Notes: a model not told the origin generated them from the sequence alone. Positions 54,086 to 64,000 are shown, numbered from the stretch's first letter. The stretch is DNA of 64,000 bases from an uncultured Burkholderiaceae bacterium (GCA_937871985.1 CALMPB010000383.1:9254-73253); one strand, 5' to 3'. A program made the numbers and translations.

Positions 54086-54913
54086 ATGTTACGAATTTGG
54101 CAATCAACCGAAGCCGCACGCACCTTTCTCGCCGTTATTCTTGGGTGCATACTGCTTTGGGAGATCTGCGTGCTTGTGCTCAAGCTCCCCGAGTTCCTCG
54201 TACCGTCGCCCATGACCGTATTGCACGAGTTTTCCAAGAAGCCAGAGTTCTATTTCAAGAATTCCTTGTCCACCCTCTGGGTCTCGCTCGGGGGATTCGG
54301 CCTGGCCCTGTTGGCTGGACTGATACTTTCCATCGGAATCATCCGTTCGGTCTGGCTTGAGCGCACACTGTATACGCTGCTGGTGGGGCTGAACAGCCTG
54401 CCCAAAGTAGCGCTGGCTCCCTTGTTCGTGATCTGGTTCGGCACCGGCAGCATGTCCAAAATGGCGGTGGTGATCAGTATTGCCATTTTCCCCATCGTCA
54501 TCGGCACCGTTCTGGGCCTGCGCTCCATCGACCCAGACCTGATCAACATGGCTCGAGCCATGCGGGCTCCACAAAAACAGATTCTCTGGAAGCTCCGTTT
54601 TCCGCAAGCCTTGCCCAGCTTGCTGTCGGGCATGAAGGTCAGTATTTCACTGGCGCTGGTCGGAACCGTTGTGGGAGAGTTCATTGCCGGCAATAACGGA
54701 CTCGGCAGCACCATTCTTGCGGCCCAGGGAGCATTCGACACGACACAGGTCTTTGTATGCATCGTACTGCTTGGTGTGCTGGGCGCGATTCTTTTTTATG
54801 CGATCGACCTGGTGGAGCGCTATTTGATTCCATGGCACCCCTCGCATCGAGAACAAAAAAAATGCGCGGCCGGCCCTCAACAGACCGCCAATGCCAAAAC
54901 CGCAGCGGTCTAG
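54086..54913 (+). CDS. ABC transporter permease (NitT/TauT/SsuC type)
   Basis: A 275-residue permease, about six helices, with the coupling region ARAMRAPQKQILWKLRFPQALPSLLSGMKVSISLAL. AAGGAG precedes ATG 54086. The last 25 residues are a charged cytoplasmic tail. It completes the second Tau/Ssu-type importer of the window. Confidence 0.92.
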   Translation: MLRIWQSTEAARTFLAVILGCILLWEICVLVLKLPEFLVPSPMTVLHEFSKKPEFYFKNSLSTLWVSLGGFGLALLAGLILSIGIIRSVWLERTLYTLLVGLNSLPKVALAPLFVIWFGTGSMSKMAVVISIAIFPIVIGTVLGLRSIDPDLINMARAMRAPQKQILWKLRFPQALPSLLSGMKVSISLALVGTVVGEFIAGNNGLGSTILAAQGAFDTTQVFVCIVLLGVLGAILFYAIDLVERYLIPWHPSHREQKKCAAGPQQTANAKTAAV

Positions 54914-54953
54914 CGACTATGCGCCTCGTCCAAACCCAAGGAGTCCATTGCCG

Positions 54954-55799
54954 ATGATCAACTATCTTTGCGCTGCGCATGGCATCCAAACCCGCGTTCT
55001 GGATGTCGGCAAAGGCCCCGCAATTGTTTTCGTCCACGGCCTTGGCGCGCGCGCCGACCGATGGCGTCATAACCTGTCGCCAGTGGCTGAAGCCGGCTAT
55101 CGCTGCATTGCGATCGACCTCCCCGGCCATGGTTTTGCCAGTAAATCAGGCATTGCACCGTTCAGCGTACCCAAATGCGCTCTCTGGCTAACCGGGATAC
55201 TGGACGAGTTGGGAATCGAACAGTGCGCTCTAGTCGGCACTTCGATGGGAGGCTTCATATCGGGCCACATAGCCTGCCAAACGCCGGATCGGGTTCGCGC
55301 CCTGGTGCTGGTCGGCACGATAGGCATGGTTCCCATGGGCGCCGAAGCGCGAGGGGCGATTTCCTCTCGATTTGGGACGGTAAGCCGCGAAGGCATTGAG
55401 CGCAAACTTAGAACAGTCTTGTTCAACCCGCAACTGGTCACCCAGTCCTGGATAGAAGAAGAATGGCGCATCAACAACTCACTGGGAGCCCACGAGGCGT
55501 TTTCATCCATCGCGGACTATATCCGGGATCACATCGACGATGACGTCATTGGAGAGCAGCTTGCCGCACTCGCCGGCACGCGGCATCCCGTCGCCGTAAT
55601 CTGGGGCCGGGAAGACAATGCCGTCCCGGTAAGTGTGGGCCATCGCTGCCGTGACCTTCTGCAACCCGCTCTTTACGAAGAGATCCCAGGAGCCGGCCAC
55701 GGCCCCTACCTGGAAAAGCCCGACCTCTTCAATAATCTGCTGATCCGGTTTCTAGAAAAGGACGGGCGCTATCCGCCAACCGGCCCCGCGTGCGGCTGA
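54954..55799 (+). CDS. Alpha/beta hydrolase
   Basis: A 281-residue hydrolase: oxyanion HGLGA, nucleophile Ser97 in VGTSMGGF, acid Asp in WGREDNAVPV, and His in IPGAGHGPYLEKP. Lacking the CAHWPQWE motif of the MhpC-like enzyme, it is more likely an esterase, lactonase (3-oxoadipate enol-lactonase-like) or amidase. ATG 54954 is 9-10 nt beyond AAGGAG; a TTG two codons earlier is possible. Last gene of the operon starting with the NadX-like gene. Confidence 0.88.
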   Translation: MINYLCAAHGIQTRVLDVGKGPAIVFVHGLGARADRWRHNLSPVAEAGYRCIAIDLPGHGFASKSGIAPFSVPKCALWLTGILDELGIEQCALVGTSMGGFISGHIACQTPDRVRALVLVGTIGMVPMGAEARGAISSRFGTVSREGIERKLRTVLFNPQLVTQSWIEEEWRINNSLGAHEAFSSIADYIRDHIDDDVIGEQLAALAGTRHPVAVIWGREDNAVPVSVGHRCRDLLQPALYEEIPGAGHGPYLEKPDLFNNLLIRFLEKDGRYPPTGPACG

Positions 55800-55874
55800 A
55801 TCGATCAAAAGGCGGCCCTGCGTCAGGCATAATGCTGGATGGCCCACAAGCATCCTGTGCAGGAAACCCCATCG

Positions 55875-57353
55875 ATGAATCGACGCGCAGCGCCCGCGAC
55901 CATTTCAAAAAAGCATCCTCAGTTCACGCCGGATTCCGCGCGCTGGCGAATTCTGGCCGTATTATTGATTGCGCTGTTCATGTCGCTGGTGGGCGTGAGC
56001 ATCGTCAACGTCACCCTTCCGGCCATACAGACTGCGCTCCATGCCTCGCAGTCGGATATCCAGTGGGTGCTTTCCGGCTATGCGCTGACGTTTGGCGTCG
56101 TCCTGGTCAGCGCGGGGCGCGCGGGCGACATCATGGGGCGCGGGGGGCTCTTTCTTATCGGCACGGGCCTGTTCACCATTTCGTCGGTGGCCGCCGGCCT
56201 GGCCCCCGACGCCACGTGGCTCAACGCCGCGCGCTTCCTGCAAGGATTGGGTTCGGGGCTGCTAAGCCCCCAGGGCATCGGCATGATCCAGCAATACTTC
56301 CGCGGCGCCGAACGCGGCCGGGCATTTGGCTATCTGGGCACGGTAGTGGGTTTTTCGGTCGCCATCGGGCCGGTGCTGGGAGGGCTGCTCATCCATCTGG
56401 GCGGGTCCGATCTTGGCTGGAGGCTGACCTTCCTGGTCAACGTTCCCGTTGGCATCATCACCATTGTCCTGGGCCTGCTCTGGTTTCCGCGCCCGCTCAT
56501 CGCTCGTGCCGTAAATTCCAATCAAACGCCGCCAGGCCGGGCCAGCAGCCTTCTGCGCTCGCTGGATCCCATTGGCGCCGGCCTGCTTGGGCTGTCGGTG
56601 CTGGCCGTCCTGCTGCCTTTCATGGAAGCCCACGACTCGCCCCTGACATGGCTATGGCTGCCCACCGGCCTGGCGCTGGCCTATCTATGGGTCAAGTGGG
56701 AACGCCACTACGCGCGCCGGGGCGGCAGCCCCATGGTCGATCTGCACATCTTTTCCATTTCGAGCTTCACCAACGGAACCCTGATCATGACGCTGTACTT
56801 TCTGGGCATGACCAGCGTCTGGGTGCTGGTGGCGCTTTACGCGCAGATGGGCGCCGGCAAAACAGCATTCGAAGCGGGACTGTTCGGCGTGCCGGCGGCG
56901 CTGATCTCGGCCTATGCGGCCGATTGGGCGGGCAAGCGGGTCATGCGCTACGGCCGCAGGATCGTCATCTATGGCATTTTGCTGGCGTTGCTGGGCCTGG
57001 CATCGAGCATACTGGTTGCCTATCTGCACGAAAAAGACATGGCCAGCGTTTGGTGGCTGGTGCTGTCGCTGTCGTTCATCGGCCTGGCGCAGGGTTCCGT
57101 CATCAGCCCGAACCAGGCGCTGACGCTGGCGGACGTGCCGCTGGACTATGCGGGAAGCTCGGGAGCCATCATGCAAACGGGGCAGCGCATCGGCACCTCG
57201 GTAGGCATTGCGGTGATCACCGCGGCCGCCTTTGCCGCGCTCAAAGCCTCGTCGTCGTGGGCCATCGCCGTCATGGTCGGCTTCGGCGTAATTGCCCTTG
57301 TGGTGGTGCTGGCCTTGCTGGTGGCCATCAAGGATTTGCGCGACCGCCGGTAA
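55875..57353 (+). CDS. MFS drug-efflux transporter, DHA2 family (14 TM)
   Basis: A 492-residue exporter with 14 predicted helices. Motif A region reads LVSAGRAGDIMGRG, and the first helix ends SIVNVTLPAIQTALHASQSDIQWVLSGY, as in EmrB/QacA-type pumps. ATG 55875 with AGGA about 9 nt upstream; 55839 is an in-frame alternative. No membrane-fusion partner (EmrA) is adjacent. Substrates are probably toxic organic compounds. Confidence 0.9.
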   Translation: MNRRAAPATISKKHPQFTPDSARWRILAVLLIALFMSLVGVSIVNVTLPAIQTALHASQSDIQWVLSGYALTFGVVLVSAGRAGDIMGRGGLFLIGTGLFTISSVAAGLAPDATWLNAARFLQGLGSGLLSPQGIGMIQQYFRGAERGRAFGYLGTVVGFSVAIGPVLGGLLIHLGGSDLGWRLTFLVNVPVGIITIVLGLLWFPRPLIARAVNSNQTPPGRASSLLRSLDPIGAGLLGLSVLAVLLPFMEAHDSPLTWLWLPTGLALAYLWVKWERHYARRGGSPMVDLHIFSISSFTNGTLIMTLYFLGMTSVWVLVALYAQMGAGKTAFEAGLFGVPAALISAYAADWAGKRVMRYGRRIVIYGILLALLGLASSILVAYLHEKDMASVWWLVLSLSFIGLAQGSVISPNQALTLADVPLDYAGSSGAIMQTGQRIGTSVGIAVITAAAFAALKASSSWAIAVMVGFGVIALVVVLALLVAIKDLRDRR

Positions 57354-57356
57354 GCC

Positions 57357-57389
57357 GGCGCCTGGGCTGCCCAGGCCATCCCAGGCGCC
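57357..57389. terminator. Bidirectional terminator hairpin between MFS and aconitase
   Basis: GGCGCCTGGG (57357-57366) and CCCAGGCGCC (57380-57389) form a 10-bp perfect stem with a 13-nt loop between two convergent genes; TATTTT follows on the plus strand at 57398. Confidence 0.7.
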
Positions 57390-57404
57390 CAGACACGTAT
57401 TTTG

Positions 57405-60215
57405 CTAATCGAGCAAGCCGCGAAGCACGTACTGCATGATGCCGCCATGGCGATAATAGGCGGCCTCGCTGGGAGTATCGATGCGCACCAGCGCCTCGAA
57501 CTGCACGCCGCCCGCGCTGACCTTGACCTTTTCCACCTGATCCGAATCGTTGAGCCGCGTGACGCCGGTGATGTCGAAGACCTCTTCTCCGGTCAGGCCG
57601 AGAGTCTCGGCGTTCTGCCCATCCAGGTATTGCAGGGGCAGCACCCCCATGCCAAGCAGATTGGAACGGTGGATGCGCTCGAACGATTCGGCGATGACCG
57701 CGCGAACGCCCAGCAGCAGCGTGCCCTTGGCCGCCCAGTCGCGCGACGAACCCGAGCCATACTCTTTGCCGGCCAGCACCACCAGCGGCGTGCCCGCGGC
57801 CAGATAGTTGCGGGAAGCGTCGAAGATGGTGGCCACCGGCGCATCGGCCTGGGTGAAGTCGCGCGTGTAGCCCCCTTCGGTGCCCGGCGCCAGTTGGTTG
57901 CGCAGGCGCACGTTAGCGAAGGTGCCGCGTATCATCACTTCGTGGTTGCCGCGGCGCGAACCGTAGGAGTTGAAGTCTTTAGGCTCGACGCCGAGCGCGG
58001 TAAGGTACTGCGCGGCCGGGGAATTGCGGGCGATGGTTCCAGCGGGGCTGATGTGGTCGGTGGTTACCGAATCGCCCAGCTTGGCCAGCGCGCGGGCCCC
58101 AAGAATATCGCCCACCGGCGACGGGTTGCGCGGCATGTCCAGGAAATAAGGGGGCTTGCGCACATAGGTCGAGGCATCGTCCCATTCGAATACCCGCCCT
58201 TGCGGGGCGGACAGGCTGCGCCAGCGCTCGCCGCCTGCGAACACATCGGCATAGCCGCTTTTGTACATGCCCGAAGCGATCGAAGCGTCGACCACCGCCG
58301 CCACTTCGGCGGTGCTTGGCCAGATGTCCTTGAGGTAAATGTCCTTGCCTTGCGGATCGCGGCCCAGGGAATCATGGGCCCAATCGAAGTCCATGGTGCC
58401 CGCCAGGGCATACGCCACCACCAGCGGCGGCGACATCAGGTAGTTCATTTTTACTTCGGCGTGGATGCGGCCTTCGAAATTGCGGTTGCCCGACAGGACC
58501 GACACGACGGCCAGGTCGTTGGCGTTCACCGCCTGGCTGACCTCGGGAATCAGCGGGCCCGAGTTGCCGATACAGGTGGTGCAGCCATAGCCCACGAGGT
58601 TGAAGCCCAGGGCTTCGAGATACGGCGTGAGCCCCGCTTTGTCGTAGTAGTCGGTCACGACGCGGGACCCGGGAGCCAGACTGGTCTTCACCCAGGGTTT
58701 GCGCTTCAGGCCCTTTTCCACCGCGTTCTTCGCCAGCAGCGCCGCCGCCACCATGACGGCGGGATTCGAGGTGTTGGTGCACGAGGTGATGGCCGCGATG
58801 GCGACCGAGCCGTGATCGATGGCGCACGACACCCCATCGCCCCATGTGATCGGGGCGGGATTCGACGGGCGAAAGGCGCCGACCTTGGCGCCGCCCTGCT
58901 CGGCCGGCGCTGCGGAATAGGTTTCCGGCTGTTCAGGCGAAGGAGGATCCGATGCCGGGAAGGTGCCGGCCACCGCCTTGTCGTACCCCGTCAAGGTCTG
59001 GGGCGCATCGCCGACAAGCTCGGGCAGCGCCGTGCGGAATGCCTGCTTGGCCTCGGCCAGCGCAATGCGGTCTTGCGGACGCTTGGGACCCGCTATGGAA
59101 GGCACGACGGAAGACAAATCCAGCTCCAGCCGTTCGGAATAACGCGGCTCGACGGCGGGGTCGTGCCACAAGCCCTGCTCTTTCGCATAGGCTTCGACCA
59201 AGGCGATCTGTTCAGATGAACGCCCCGTGAGCTCCAGATACTGGAGGGTTATCTGGTCTATGGGGAATATGGAAATCGTGGAGCCGTACTCGGGGCTCAT
59301 ATTGCCGATGGTGGCCCGGTTCGCCAACGGGACGGACGCCACGCCGGGGCCGTAGAACTCCACGAACTTGCCCACCACCCGATGCTTGCGCAGCATTTCG
59401 GTAATGGTGAGAACCAGGTCGGTGGCGGTGCTGCCTTCCGGCAGCGCCCCGGTAAGCTTGAAGCCCACCACCCTGGGGATGAGCATTGAAATGGGCTGGC
59501 CCAGCATGGCGGCTTCGGCCTCGATGCCCCCCACCCCCCAGGCCACCACGCCCAGGCCATTAACCATGGGCGTATGCGAATCCGTGCCCACGCAGGAGTC
59601 GGGATAAGCAGCCAGCACGCCATTGTTTTCCCGCGTAAAGACCACACGCGAAAGATGTTCCAGATTGACTTGGTGCACGATGCCGGTGTCGGGAGGCACG
59701 ACCTTGAAGTCGTTGAAGGCATTCTGGCCCCAACGCAGGAATTGATAGCGCTCGACGTTGCGCTGGTATTCGAGCTGGACGTTTTGTTCGAATGCGCCCT
59801 TGCTTCCAAAAGCATCCACGACGACGGAATGGTCGATGACAAGCTCGACGGGAGCCAGCGGATTGATCCGGTCCGCGTCGCCGCCCAGGGCTGTCATGGC
59901 TTCGCGCATGGCGGCCAGGTCGACCACGGCGGGAACCCCGGTGAAATCCTGCAGCAGCACGCGGGCGGGGGTAAACGCGATTTCCTTTTTGGATTCGGCT
60001 TCGGGATCCCAACCCGCCAGGGCCTTGATGTCCTGGGCGGTGATATCGGCGCCGTCTTCCGTGCGCAGCAGGTTTTCGAGCAGGATCTTCAGGCTGTAGG
60101 GCAGGCTGGAAACCGGGTACCCCGCGTCGGCAACCGCCTTGAGCCGGTATATTTCGTAGTTCTTTCCGGCAACGCTCAATACGCCTTTAGCGTTGAAAGT
60201 GTCAGTGCTGTCCAT
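57405..60215 (-). CDS. acnA: Aconitate hydratase A
   Basis: A 936-residue TCA-cycle aconitase that interconverts citrate and isocitrate. Cluster cysteines are visible in [14 protein letters not shown] and [13 protein letters not shown]. Other landmarks are [12 protein letters not shown], the swivel-domain [15 protein letters not shown] and [15 protein letters not shown]. It is longer than the usual 890-900 residues because of a Pro/Ala-rich stretch ([20 protein letters not shown]) ahead of the domain with the first cluster Cys. ATG 60215; a GTG two codons earlier (60221) lies closer to AAAGGAG. Monocistronic here. Confidence 0.95.
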   Translation of the reverse strand: MDSTDTFNAKGVLSVAGKNYEIYRLKAVADAGYPVSSLPYSLKILLENLLRTEDGADITAQDIKALAGWDPEAESKKEIAFTPARVLLQDFTGVPAVVDLAAMREAMTALGGDADRINPLAPVELVIDHSVVVDAFGSKGAFEQNVQLEYQRNVERYQFLRWGQNAFNDFKVVPPDTGIVHQVNLEHLSRVVFTRENNGVLAAYPDSCVGTDSHTPMVNGLGVVAWGVGGIEAEAAMLGQPISMLIPRVVGFKLTGALPEGSTATDLVLTITEMLRKHRVVGKFVEFYGPGVASVPLANRATIGNMSPEYGSTISIFPIDQITLQYLELTGRSSEQIALVEAYAKEQGLWHDPAVEPRYSERLELDLSSVVPSIAGPKRPQDRIALAEAKQAFRTALPELVGDAPQTLTGYDKAVAGTFPASDPPSPEQPETYSAAPAEQGGAKVGAFRPSNPAPITWGDGVSCAIDHGSVAIAAITSCTNTSNPAVMVAAALLAKNAVEKGLKRKPWVKTSLAPGSRVVTDYYDKAGLTPYLEALGFNLVGYGCTTCIGNSGPLIPEVSQAVNANDLAVVSVLSGNRNFEGRIHAEVKMNYLMSPPLVVAYALAGTMDFDWAHDSLGRDPQGKDIYLKDIWPSTAEVAAVVDASIASGMYKSGYADVFAGGERWRSLSAPQGRVFEWDDASTYVRKPPYFLDMPRNPSPVGDILGARALAKLGDSVTTDHISPAGTIARNSPAAQYLTALGVEPKDFNSYGSRRGNHEVMIRGTFANVRLRNQLAPGTEGGYTRDFTQADAPVATIFDASRNYLAAGTPLVVLAGKEYGSGSSRDWAAKGTLLLGVRAVIAESFERIHRSNLLGMGVLPLQYLDGQNAETLGLTGEEVFDITGVTRLNDSDQVEKVKVSAGGVQFEALVRIDTPSEAAYYRHGGIMQYVLRGLLD

Positions 60216-60393
60216 CGCCACAGATCTCCTTTAACGATTAACCACCACTCTTGAGATCGACTCACCTCAATCGCCCTGGCTTGCTCGACATGCCGCAACC
60301 CAAGCGCGATTTTCATCTTAGCATACAGGCGATATGACTCACGGACACCCGAAAATGGCCCGAAAGCCGCGCGCTGCGCCGCTTTCGGCGGGT

Positions 60394-61695
60394 TCACCCC
60401 ACGGACACGCCATCGGCAAGCTGGCGGCCGGCATCCGGCATGCTGTGCTGCTTCAAATAAAGCGAAACCGCAACCGCCACGATGAACAACACCCCCGTCA
60501 TCTCGACCACGCCTGTCCAGCCGGCCCGGCTCCAGAAAACGCCGCCCAGCGAGCCGACCACGCTGGATCCAAGGTAGTAGGCGAACAAATACAATGACGA
60601 GGCCTGGGCCTTGCCTGATTTGGCGCGGGCGCCAACCCATGCGCTGACGACCGAATGCGAACCGAAGAAACCGATGGTAAGCACGGCAACTCCGGCGATG
60701 ATGATCCAAAGCGAATGGGCAAGGGTGAGCGCGGCGCCCACGAACATCAGCGACAGCGTAATGGGCAGCAGGTTGCGCCGGCCCAGCCAGCCTGAAAGGC
60801 TTCCGGCCCAGGCCGAACTGACCACGCCAAGCAGATACACCGAGAAAAGCAGGCCCATTTCCGCCTGGCTCAGGGAGAACGGCGGCGCGATAAGGCGATA
60901 GCCCACGTAGTTGTAGACCGTCACGAACCCGCCCATCAGAAGAAAGCCTTCCACGAACAGCAAGGGCAGCACGCCGTCCTTGAGATGCGCGGCATACACA
61001 CGGGTAAGCGGAGAGAAACGCAGCGGGCGGGCCGTGAAGTTCCGGGACTCGGGCAAGCACCGCCACAAGATGAAGGCGCACAATACCCCCAGGGCGCCCA
61101 TGGCCAGGACAGCCGCATGCCATCCCAGGAAATCCGTTATCACCCCGGTCAGCAAGCGGCCCGCCATGCCGCCAAGACCCGTCCCGCCGATATAAAGTCC
61201 CATCGCCAGGCCCAGGGTCTTCGGATGCATTTCCTCGCCGACGTATGCCATGGCGACAGCGGGCAATCCGCTAAGCGCAATGCCCATCGCCGCCCGCGCC
61301 GCAAGCAGTCCGGCCCAGTGCGGCAGCACGGCGCTGACCATGGCGAGCACGGCGGACAGGAACAGCGATGCAACCATGATGGGCTTGCGCCCCCAGGCCT
61401 CGGACAATACGCCCGCAACCAGCATGGACACCGCCAGCAGACCCGTGGTCAGCGACAGCGACAGGCTGGCGCCCGTAGCGCTTACATGAAAGTACTGGGA
61501 AAAAACAGGCAGCAGCGGCTGCACACAATACAACAAGGCGAACGTTGCAAAGCCAGCGGCAAAAAGCGCCCAGATGGTGCGGGTAAAGGCCGGCGTGCCA
61601 TACTCGATTTTTCGAACCGCCACTTCGGCGGCAGGTTGCGCCGCCTTCTCACTGCGAGCCGGTGCGCTCGACGCCTCACCGTTATGCTCCATCAT
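60394..61695 (-). CDS. MFS transporter, YnfM-like
   Basis: A 433-residue, 12-helix transporter with a soluble N-terminal tail of about 35 residues. GLLAVSMLVAGVLSEAWGRKPIM is the motif A loop, and the YCVQPLLPVFSQYFHVSATGASLSLS opening fits the YnfM/arabinose-efflux-type group. Divergent from a LysR gene that probably regulates it. Confidence 0.9.
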   Translation of the reverse strand: MMEHNGEASSAPARSEKAAQPAAEVAVRKIEYGTPAFTRTIWALFAAGFATFALLYCVQPLLPVFSQYFHVSATGASLSLSLTTGLLAVSMLVAGVLSEAWGRKPIMVASLFLSAVLAMVSAVLPHWAGLLAARAAMGIALSGLPAVAMAYVGEEMHPKTLGLAMGLYIGGTGLGGMAGRLLTGVITDFLGWHAAVLAMGALGVLCAFILWRCLPESRNFTARPLRFSPLTRVYAAHLKDGVLPLLFVEGFLLMGGFVTVYNYVGYRLIAPPFSLSQAEMGLLFSVYLLGVVSSAWAGSLSGWLGRRNLLPITLSLMFVGAALTLAHSLWIIIAGVAVLTIGFFGSHSVVSAWVGARAKSGKAQASSLYLFAYYLGSSVVGSLGGVFWSRAGWTGVVEMTGVLFIVAVAVSLYLKQHSMPDAGRQLADGVSVG

Positions 61696-61800
61696 GATAC
61701 AAATACCTCGGTCAAATGCTATTCAGATGCATCAATAATGGTTCAGAATACATAAGCCGTCCAATATCGTTTTATCGCCAATTGATACATAATCCATATC

Positions 61801-62715
61801 ATGGATCTGCGCCGCATCCGCTATTTCGTCGTACTTGCCGAGACCCTGCACTTCGGCAGGGCTGCTGAACAACTGCATATTGCCCAGCCGCCGCTCAGCC
61901 ATCAAATCCGCACCCTGGAAAACGAGCTTGGCGCCCAGTTGTTCGAGCGCAACAACCGCCATGTGGAGCTCACTTCCGCCGGCAAGGCCCTTTTGCCCGA
62001 GGCCCGCGCCCTGCTCGCCCAGGCGGATCGCGCAGGCACCGTCACGGCACGCGCGCAGCGCGGCGAGCTTGGCGAATTGCGCGTGGGGTTCACCAACTCC
62101 GCCGCGTTCAGCTCGGTGATTCCTCAATTGATCTTCGCGTACCGGCAGCGCTTTCGCGACGTGCACCTGCAACTCGAAGAAATGACCTCGCAAGAACAAC
62201 TGACCGCCATGCTCGAACGGCGCCTTGAAATCGCCTTCGTGCGCAGCCCGAAGCGCCCGGATCTACCCGCGACGCTGAGCGTGAGCTCGCTGTTCGAAGA
62301 TCCCCTGATGGTGGCGCTGCCGTCGCAACACCGGCTTGCCGCCGGTAATGGGCCGCTATCCGTCAAGATGCTGGCCAACGAGGGGTTCGTCATGTTCCCG
62401 CCGGGAAGCGGCACGGGGGTCTATGACCAGATCATCGCGCTGTGCCGCCGCGCTGGGTTCGCCCCGCGAATCGTCCAGGAAGCCCGCGCCGTCCCCACCA
62501 TCGTCGGCCTGGTCGCCGCGGGCTTCGGCGCGGCGTTCGTGCCCGCGTCGCTGCGCAGCCTCAATATTACCGGGGTCACGTATCGCGCCCTGCGGGACAA
62601 GGGCGTGCAATCCGCAATATGGCTGGTGATGCGCGCGGAAAAACGCTCACCGCAGGAAGAGGCGTTCTCCGAACTGACGGCGGCTGTTCAGGCCCGGCTG
62701 GCCGGCGCGGGTTGA
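61801..62715 (+). CDS. LysR-family transcriptional regulator
   Basis: A 304-residue LTTR opening MDLRRIRYFVVLAETLHFGRAAEQLHIAQPPLSHQIRTLENELG; the RYFVVLAETLHFGRAA type is the BenM/CatM/TfdR-like subgroup. No good ribosome site. It is divergent from the YnfM-like MFS gene with TATC-N7-GATA in the 105-bp spacer (about 61773-61787) as a possible site. Its 3' end overlaps the EamA gene tail-to-tail by 28 bp. Confidence 0.9.
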   Translation: MDLRRIRYFVVLAETLHFGRAAEQLHIAQPPLSHQIRTLENELGAQLFERNNRHVELTSAGKALLPEARALLAQADRAGTVTARAQRGELGELRVGFTNSAAFSSVIPQLIFAYRQRFRDVHLQLEEMTSQEQLTAMLERRLEIAFVRSPKRPDLPATLSVSSLFEDPLMVALPSQHRLAAGNGPLSVKMLANEGFVMFPPGSGTGVYDQIIALCRRAGFAPRIVQEARAVPTIVGLVAAGFGAAFVPASLRSLNITGVTYRALRDKGVQSAIWLVMRAEKRSPQEEAFSELTAAVQARLAGAG

Positions 62716-63611
62716 GCCGCGCCGGCGGCTTTCCGCCCGCTGTACTCGGCAAGACCGATCCCCGCCAGAATCAGCGCCAGGGCAACGGCGTGATAAAGGT
62801 GAAATTCCTCGCCGAGCAGGGTAACCGCCAGCAACGCCCCCCAAATGGGCAGCAGGTTGACGAACAGGCCGGCCCGGTTCGATCCAATCAGCTCCACGGC
62901 CCGAATGTAAAAAACCTGCCCCAGCAGGCTCGGAAAGATGACAATGTAGATGATTGCCGCCCAGCCTTGCGTATCTGGAACAATGGTGGCCCCCTGCGCC
63001 ATTTCAAAGGCCAGCATGGGCAGGGATGACAGCGTCGCCCCCACGCACAGAATGAACATCAAACTGGTCCAGTGCATCGAGGGCTTGCTGCGCAACGCCG
63101 CCGTGTAGACACCGTAGGAAATAATCGCCGCCAGCATCAGCGCGTCGCCAAGGTTGATGTCGAAGGCGGCCAGATTGCCGAAATCGCCCCGTGCCGCGAT
63201 GGCGACCACGCCGATGAAGGAAATCACGAATCCCGCCGCCTGCATCAGGCTTATGCGGCTGCCGAACAAAACGAAACTGGCGCAAAATATGAAAAGCGGC
63301 ATGCCGCCTTGCAAAATGGCGCTATTGATTGCGGTGGTGAAGACCAGCGCGTAATAAAGCGCCACGCTGAACCCGGTAAAGCCAAGCAGCCCAAGCAGCA
63401 GCAAATACCCCAGCCGCGGCCGGATAGCCGGCCAGTCCGCGGCAATCTGTTTCCTGCTGAATATATACAACGCCACCATGACCGCCGCCCAGCGAACCGT
63501 GACGACCACCATGGGCGAAGCATGGCCAACCGCTAATTTTCCGGCAATTGAATTGCCCGCCCAGAAAAATGTCGCCCAGGCCAGCAGGGCATACGCTTTA
63601 TACACCACCAT
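62688..63611 (-). CDS. EamA/DMT-superfamily exporter
   Basis: A 307-residue transporter with ten predicted helices in two EamA repeats (WATFFWAGNSIAGKLA start; second repeat from about LGDALMLAAIISYGVYTAALR). DMT proteins of this type export amino acids or metabolites. GGGGA precedes ATG 63611. It overlaps the LysR 3' end. Confidence 0.9.
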   Translation of the reverse strand: MVVYKAYALLAWATFFWAGNSIAGKLAVGHASPMVVVTVRWAAVMVALYIFSRKQIAADWPAIRPRLGYLLLLGLLGFTGFSVALYYALVFTTAINSAILQGGMPLFIFCASFVLFGSRISLMQAAGFVISFIGVVAIAARGDFGNLAAFDINLGDALMLAAIISYGVYTAALRSKPSMHWTSLMFILCVGATLSSLPMLAFEMAQGATIVPDTQGWAAIIYIVIFPSLLGQVFYIRAVELIGSNRAGLFVNLLPIWGALLAVTLLGEEFHLYHAVALALILAGIGLAEYSGRKAAGAAQPAPASRA

Positions 63612-63770
63612 TCGTCCCCATCGTTAAACGCAGCTTTCCAATCATAACGGAAGGTCCGCAAACGGCATCAGCGAAAGGGAAATACAGGTTTGAAGGCAAA
63701 AGCCGAGTCCAGCGCCGCCATACGCCCGTTGCCGGCGACAGCCAACGGCAACGGCGGCGCAGCTCTGGAA

Positions 63771-64000
63771 TTATTTATCCATTTTGCACAGCGAAGCATA
63801 AGGATCGGAGTGATCCTTGACGATGACGTTCACAGGCTCGTAGTCCAGCTTGCCTTGGGCGTTGCGGGCCACGCGCACCAAATACCAATTCTGCACGGGG
63901 TATTGGTTGGGGCCGAACTTGAAATTGCCGCGCACGCTTTCAAAATCGGCCTTGCGCAGCGCCGCGCGGAACTGGTCGGGCTTGCCCTTGAGGTCGCCAT
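63771..64000 (-). CDS. Branched-chain amino-acid type periplasmic binding protein, C-terminal end only
   Basis: Only the last 76 codons lie in the window (stop TAA at 63771-63773). They read DQFRAALRKADFESVRGNFKFGPNQYPVQNWYLVRVAR in part, then VKDHSDPYASLCKM. This matches the C-terminal lobe of LivK/Peripla_BP_6 proteins (FxxVRGxFxFxxNxxPxQ...). Start and signal peptide are off the right edge. Confidence 0.75.
   Translation of the reverse strand, partial: GDLKGKPDQFRAALRKADFESVRGNFKFGPNQYPVQNWYLVRVARNAQGKLDYEPVNVIVKDHSDPYASLCKMDK

Noticed and set aside
55790..57439. 549-codon plus-strand open frame
   Set aside because: Frame-shifted shadow of the DHA2 transporter; Arg/His/Gly-rich with no hydrophobic helices.
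57402..59219. 605-codon plus-strand open frame
   Set aside because: Antisense to acnA.

Overview
The window reads as a gene-dense, GC-rich chromosomal segment of a metabolically versatile betaproteobacterium. Alcaligenaceae (Bordetella/Achromobacter/Pusillimonas-like) is my best guess. The guess rests on the abundance of catabolic operons each paired with its own LysR, AraC, GntR or MarR regulator, on a pertactin-type autotransporter barrel, and on the style of the AcnA aconitase. It is inference, not a database match. I see no rRNA, tRNA, CRISPR array, insertion sequence or prophage.

Layout. (1) 1-7700: a leftward MFS / nitrilase / aconitase-X operon (the last gene runs off the left edge), a divergent MarR regulator flanked by shared palindromes, a sulfatase, a second nitrilase and an AraC regulator. 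(2) 8057-11086: a TonB-dependent siderophore receptor with its PiuC-type hydroxylase, followed by an AraC gene (11185-12165) that is divergent from a GlcF-like iron-sulfur protein and a VAO/PCMH-family flavoprotein (12328-15276). (3) 15279-23170: four leftward genes, a large beta-helix autotransporter, a SLATT-like membrane protein, an MreB paralogue and an EAL phosphodiesterase. A divergent winged-helix regulator with a degenerate receiver domain lies at 23363-24331, followed by a small unknown gene and an XRE regulator. This is the most unusual part of the window. (4) 25943-34227: a leftward operon of gamma-glutamyltransferase-like enzyme, amidohydrolase, D-threonine-aldolase-like enzyme and a Tau/Ssu-type ABC transporter, with a divergent LysR gene.

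(5) 34275-41999: a leftward six-gene operon in which two related zinc-type alcohol dehydrogenase/quinone reductase genes bracket a ribose-type ABC transporter and a Rid protein, with a divergent AraC gene. (6) 42039-48630: GntR regulator, then a rightward aromatic ring-cleavage set (MhpC-like hydrolase, MhpB-like dioxygenase, SDR, cupin, MFS, VOC dioxygenase). (7) 48679-55799: LysR regulator, then NadX-like dehydrogenase, SDR, RraA/HMG-aldolase-like protein, a second Tau/Ssu-type ABC transporter and an alpha/beta hydrolase. (8) 55875-64000: housekeeping or general genes: DHA2 exporter, AcnA aconitase, YnfM-like MFS with divergent LysR, EamA exporter, and the C-terminal end of a branched-chain amino-acid binding protein at the right edge.

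How it works together: most of the window is a mosaic of small uptake-plus-degradation cassettes whose exact substrates cannot be read from sequence. The autotransporter-SLATT-MreB-EAL neighbourhood looks like a surface/envelope module rather than metabolism, and is the best candidate for an undescribed system.
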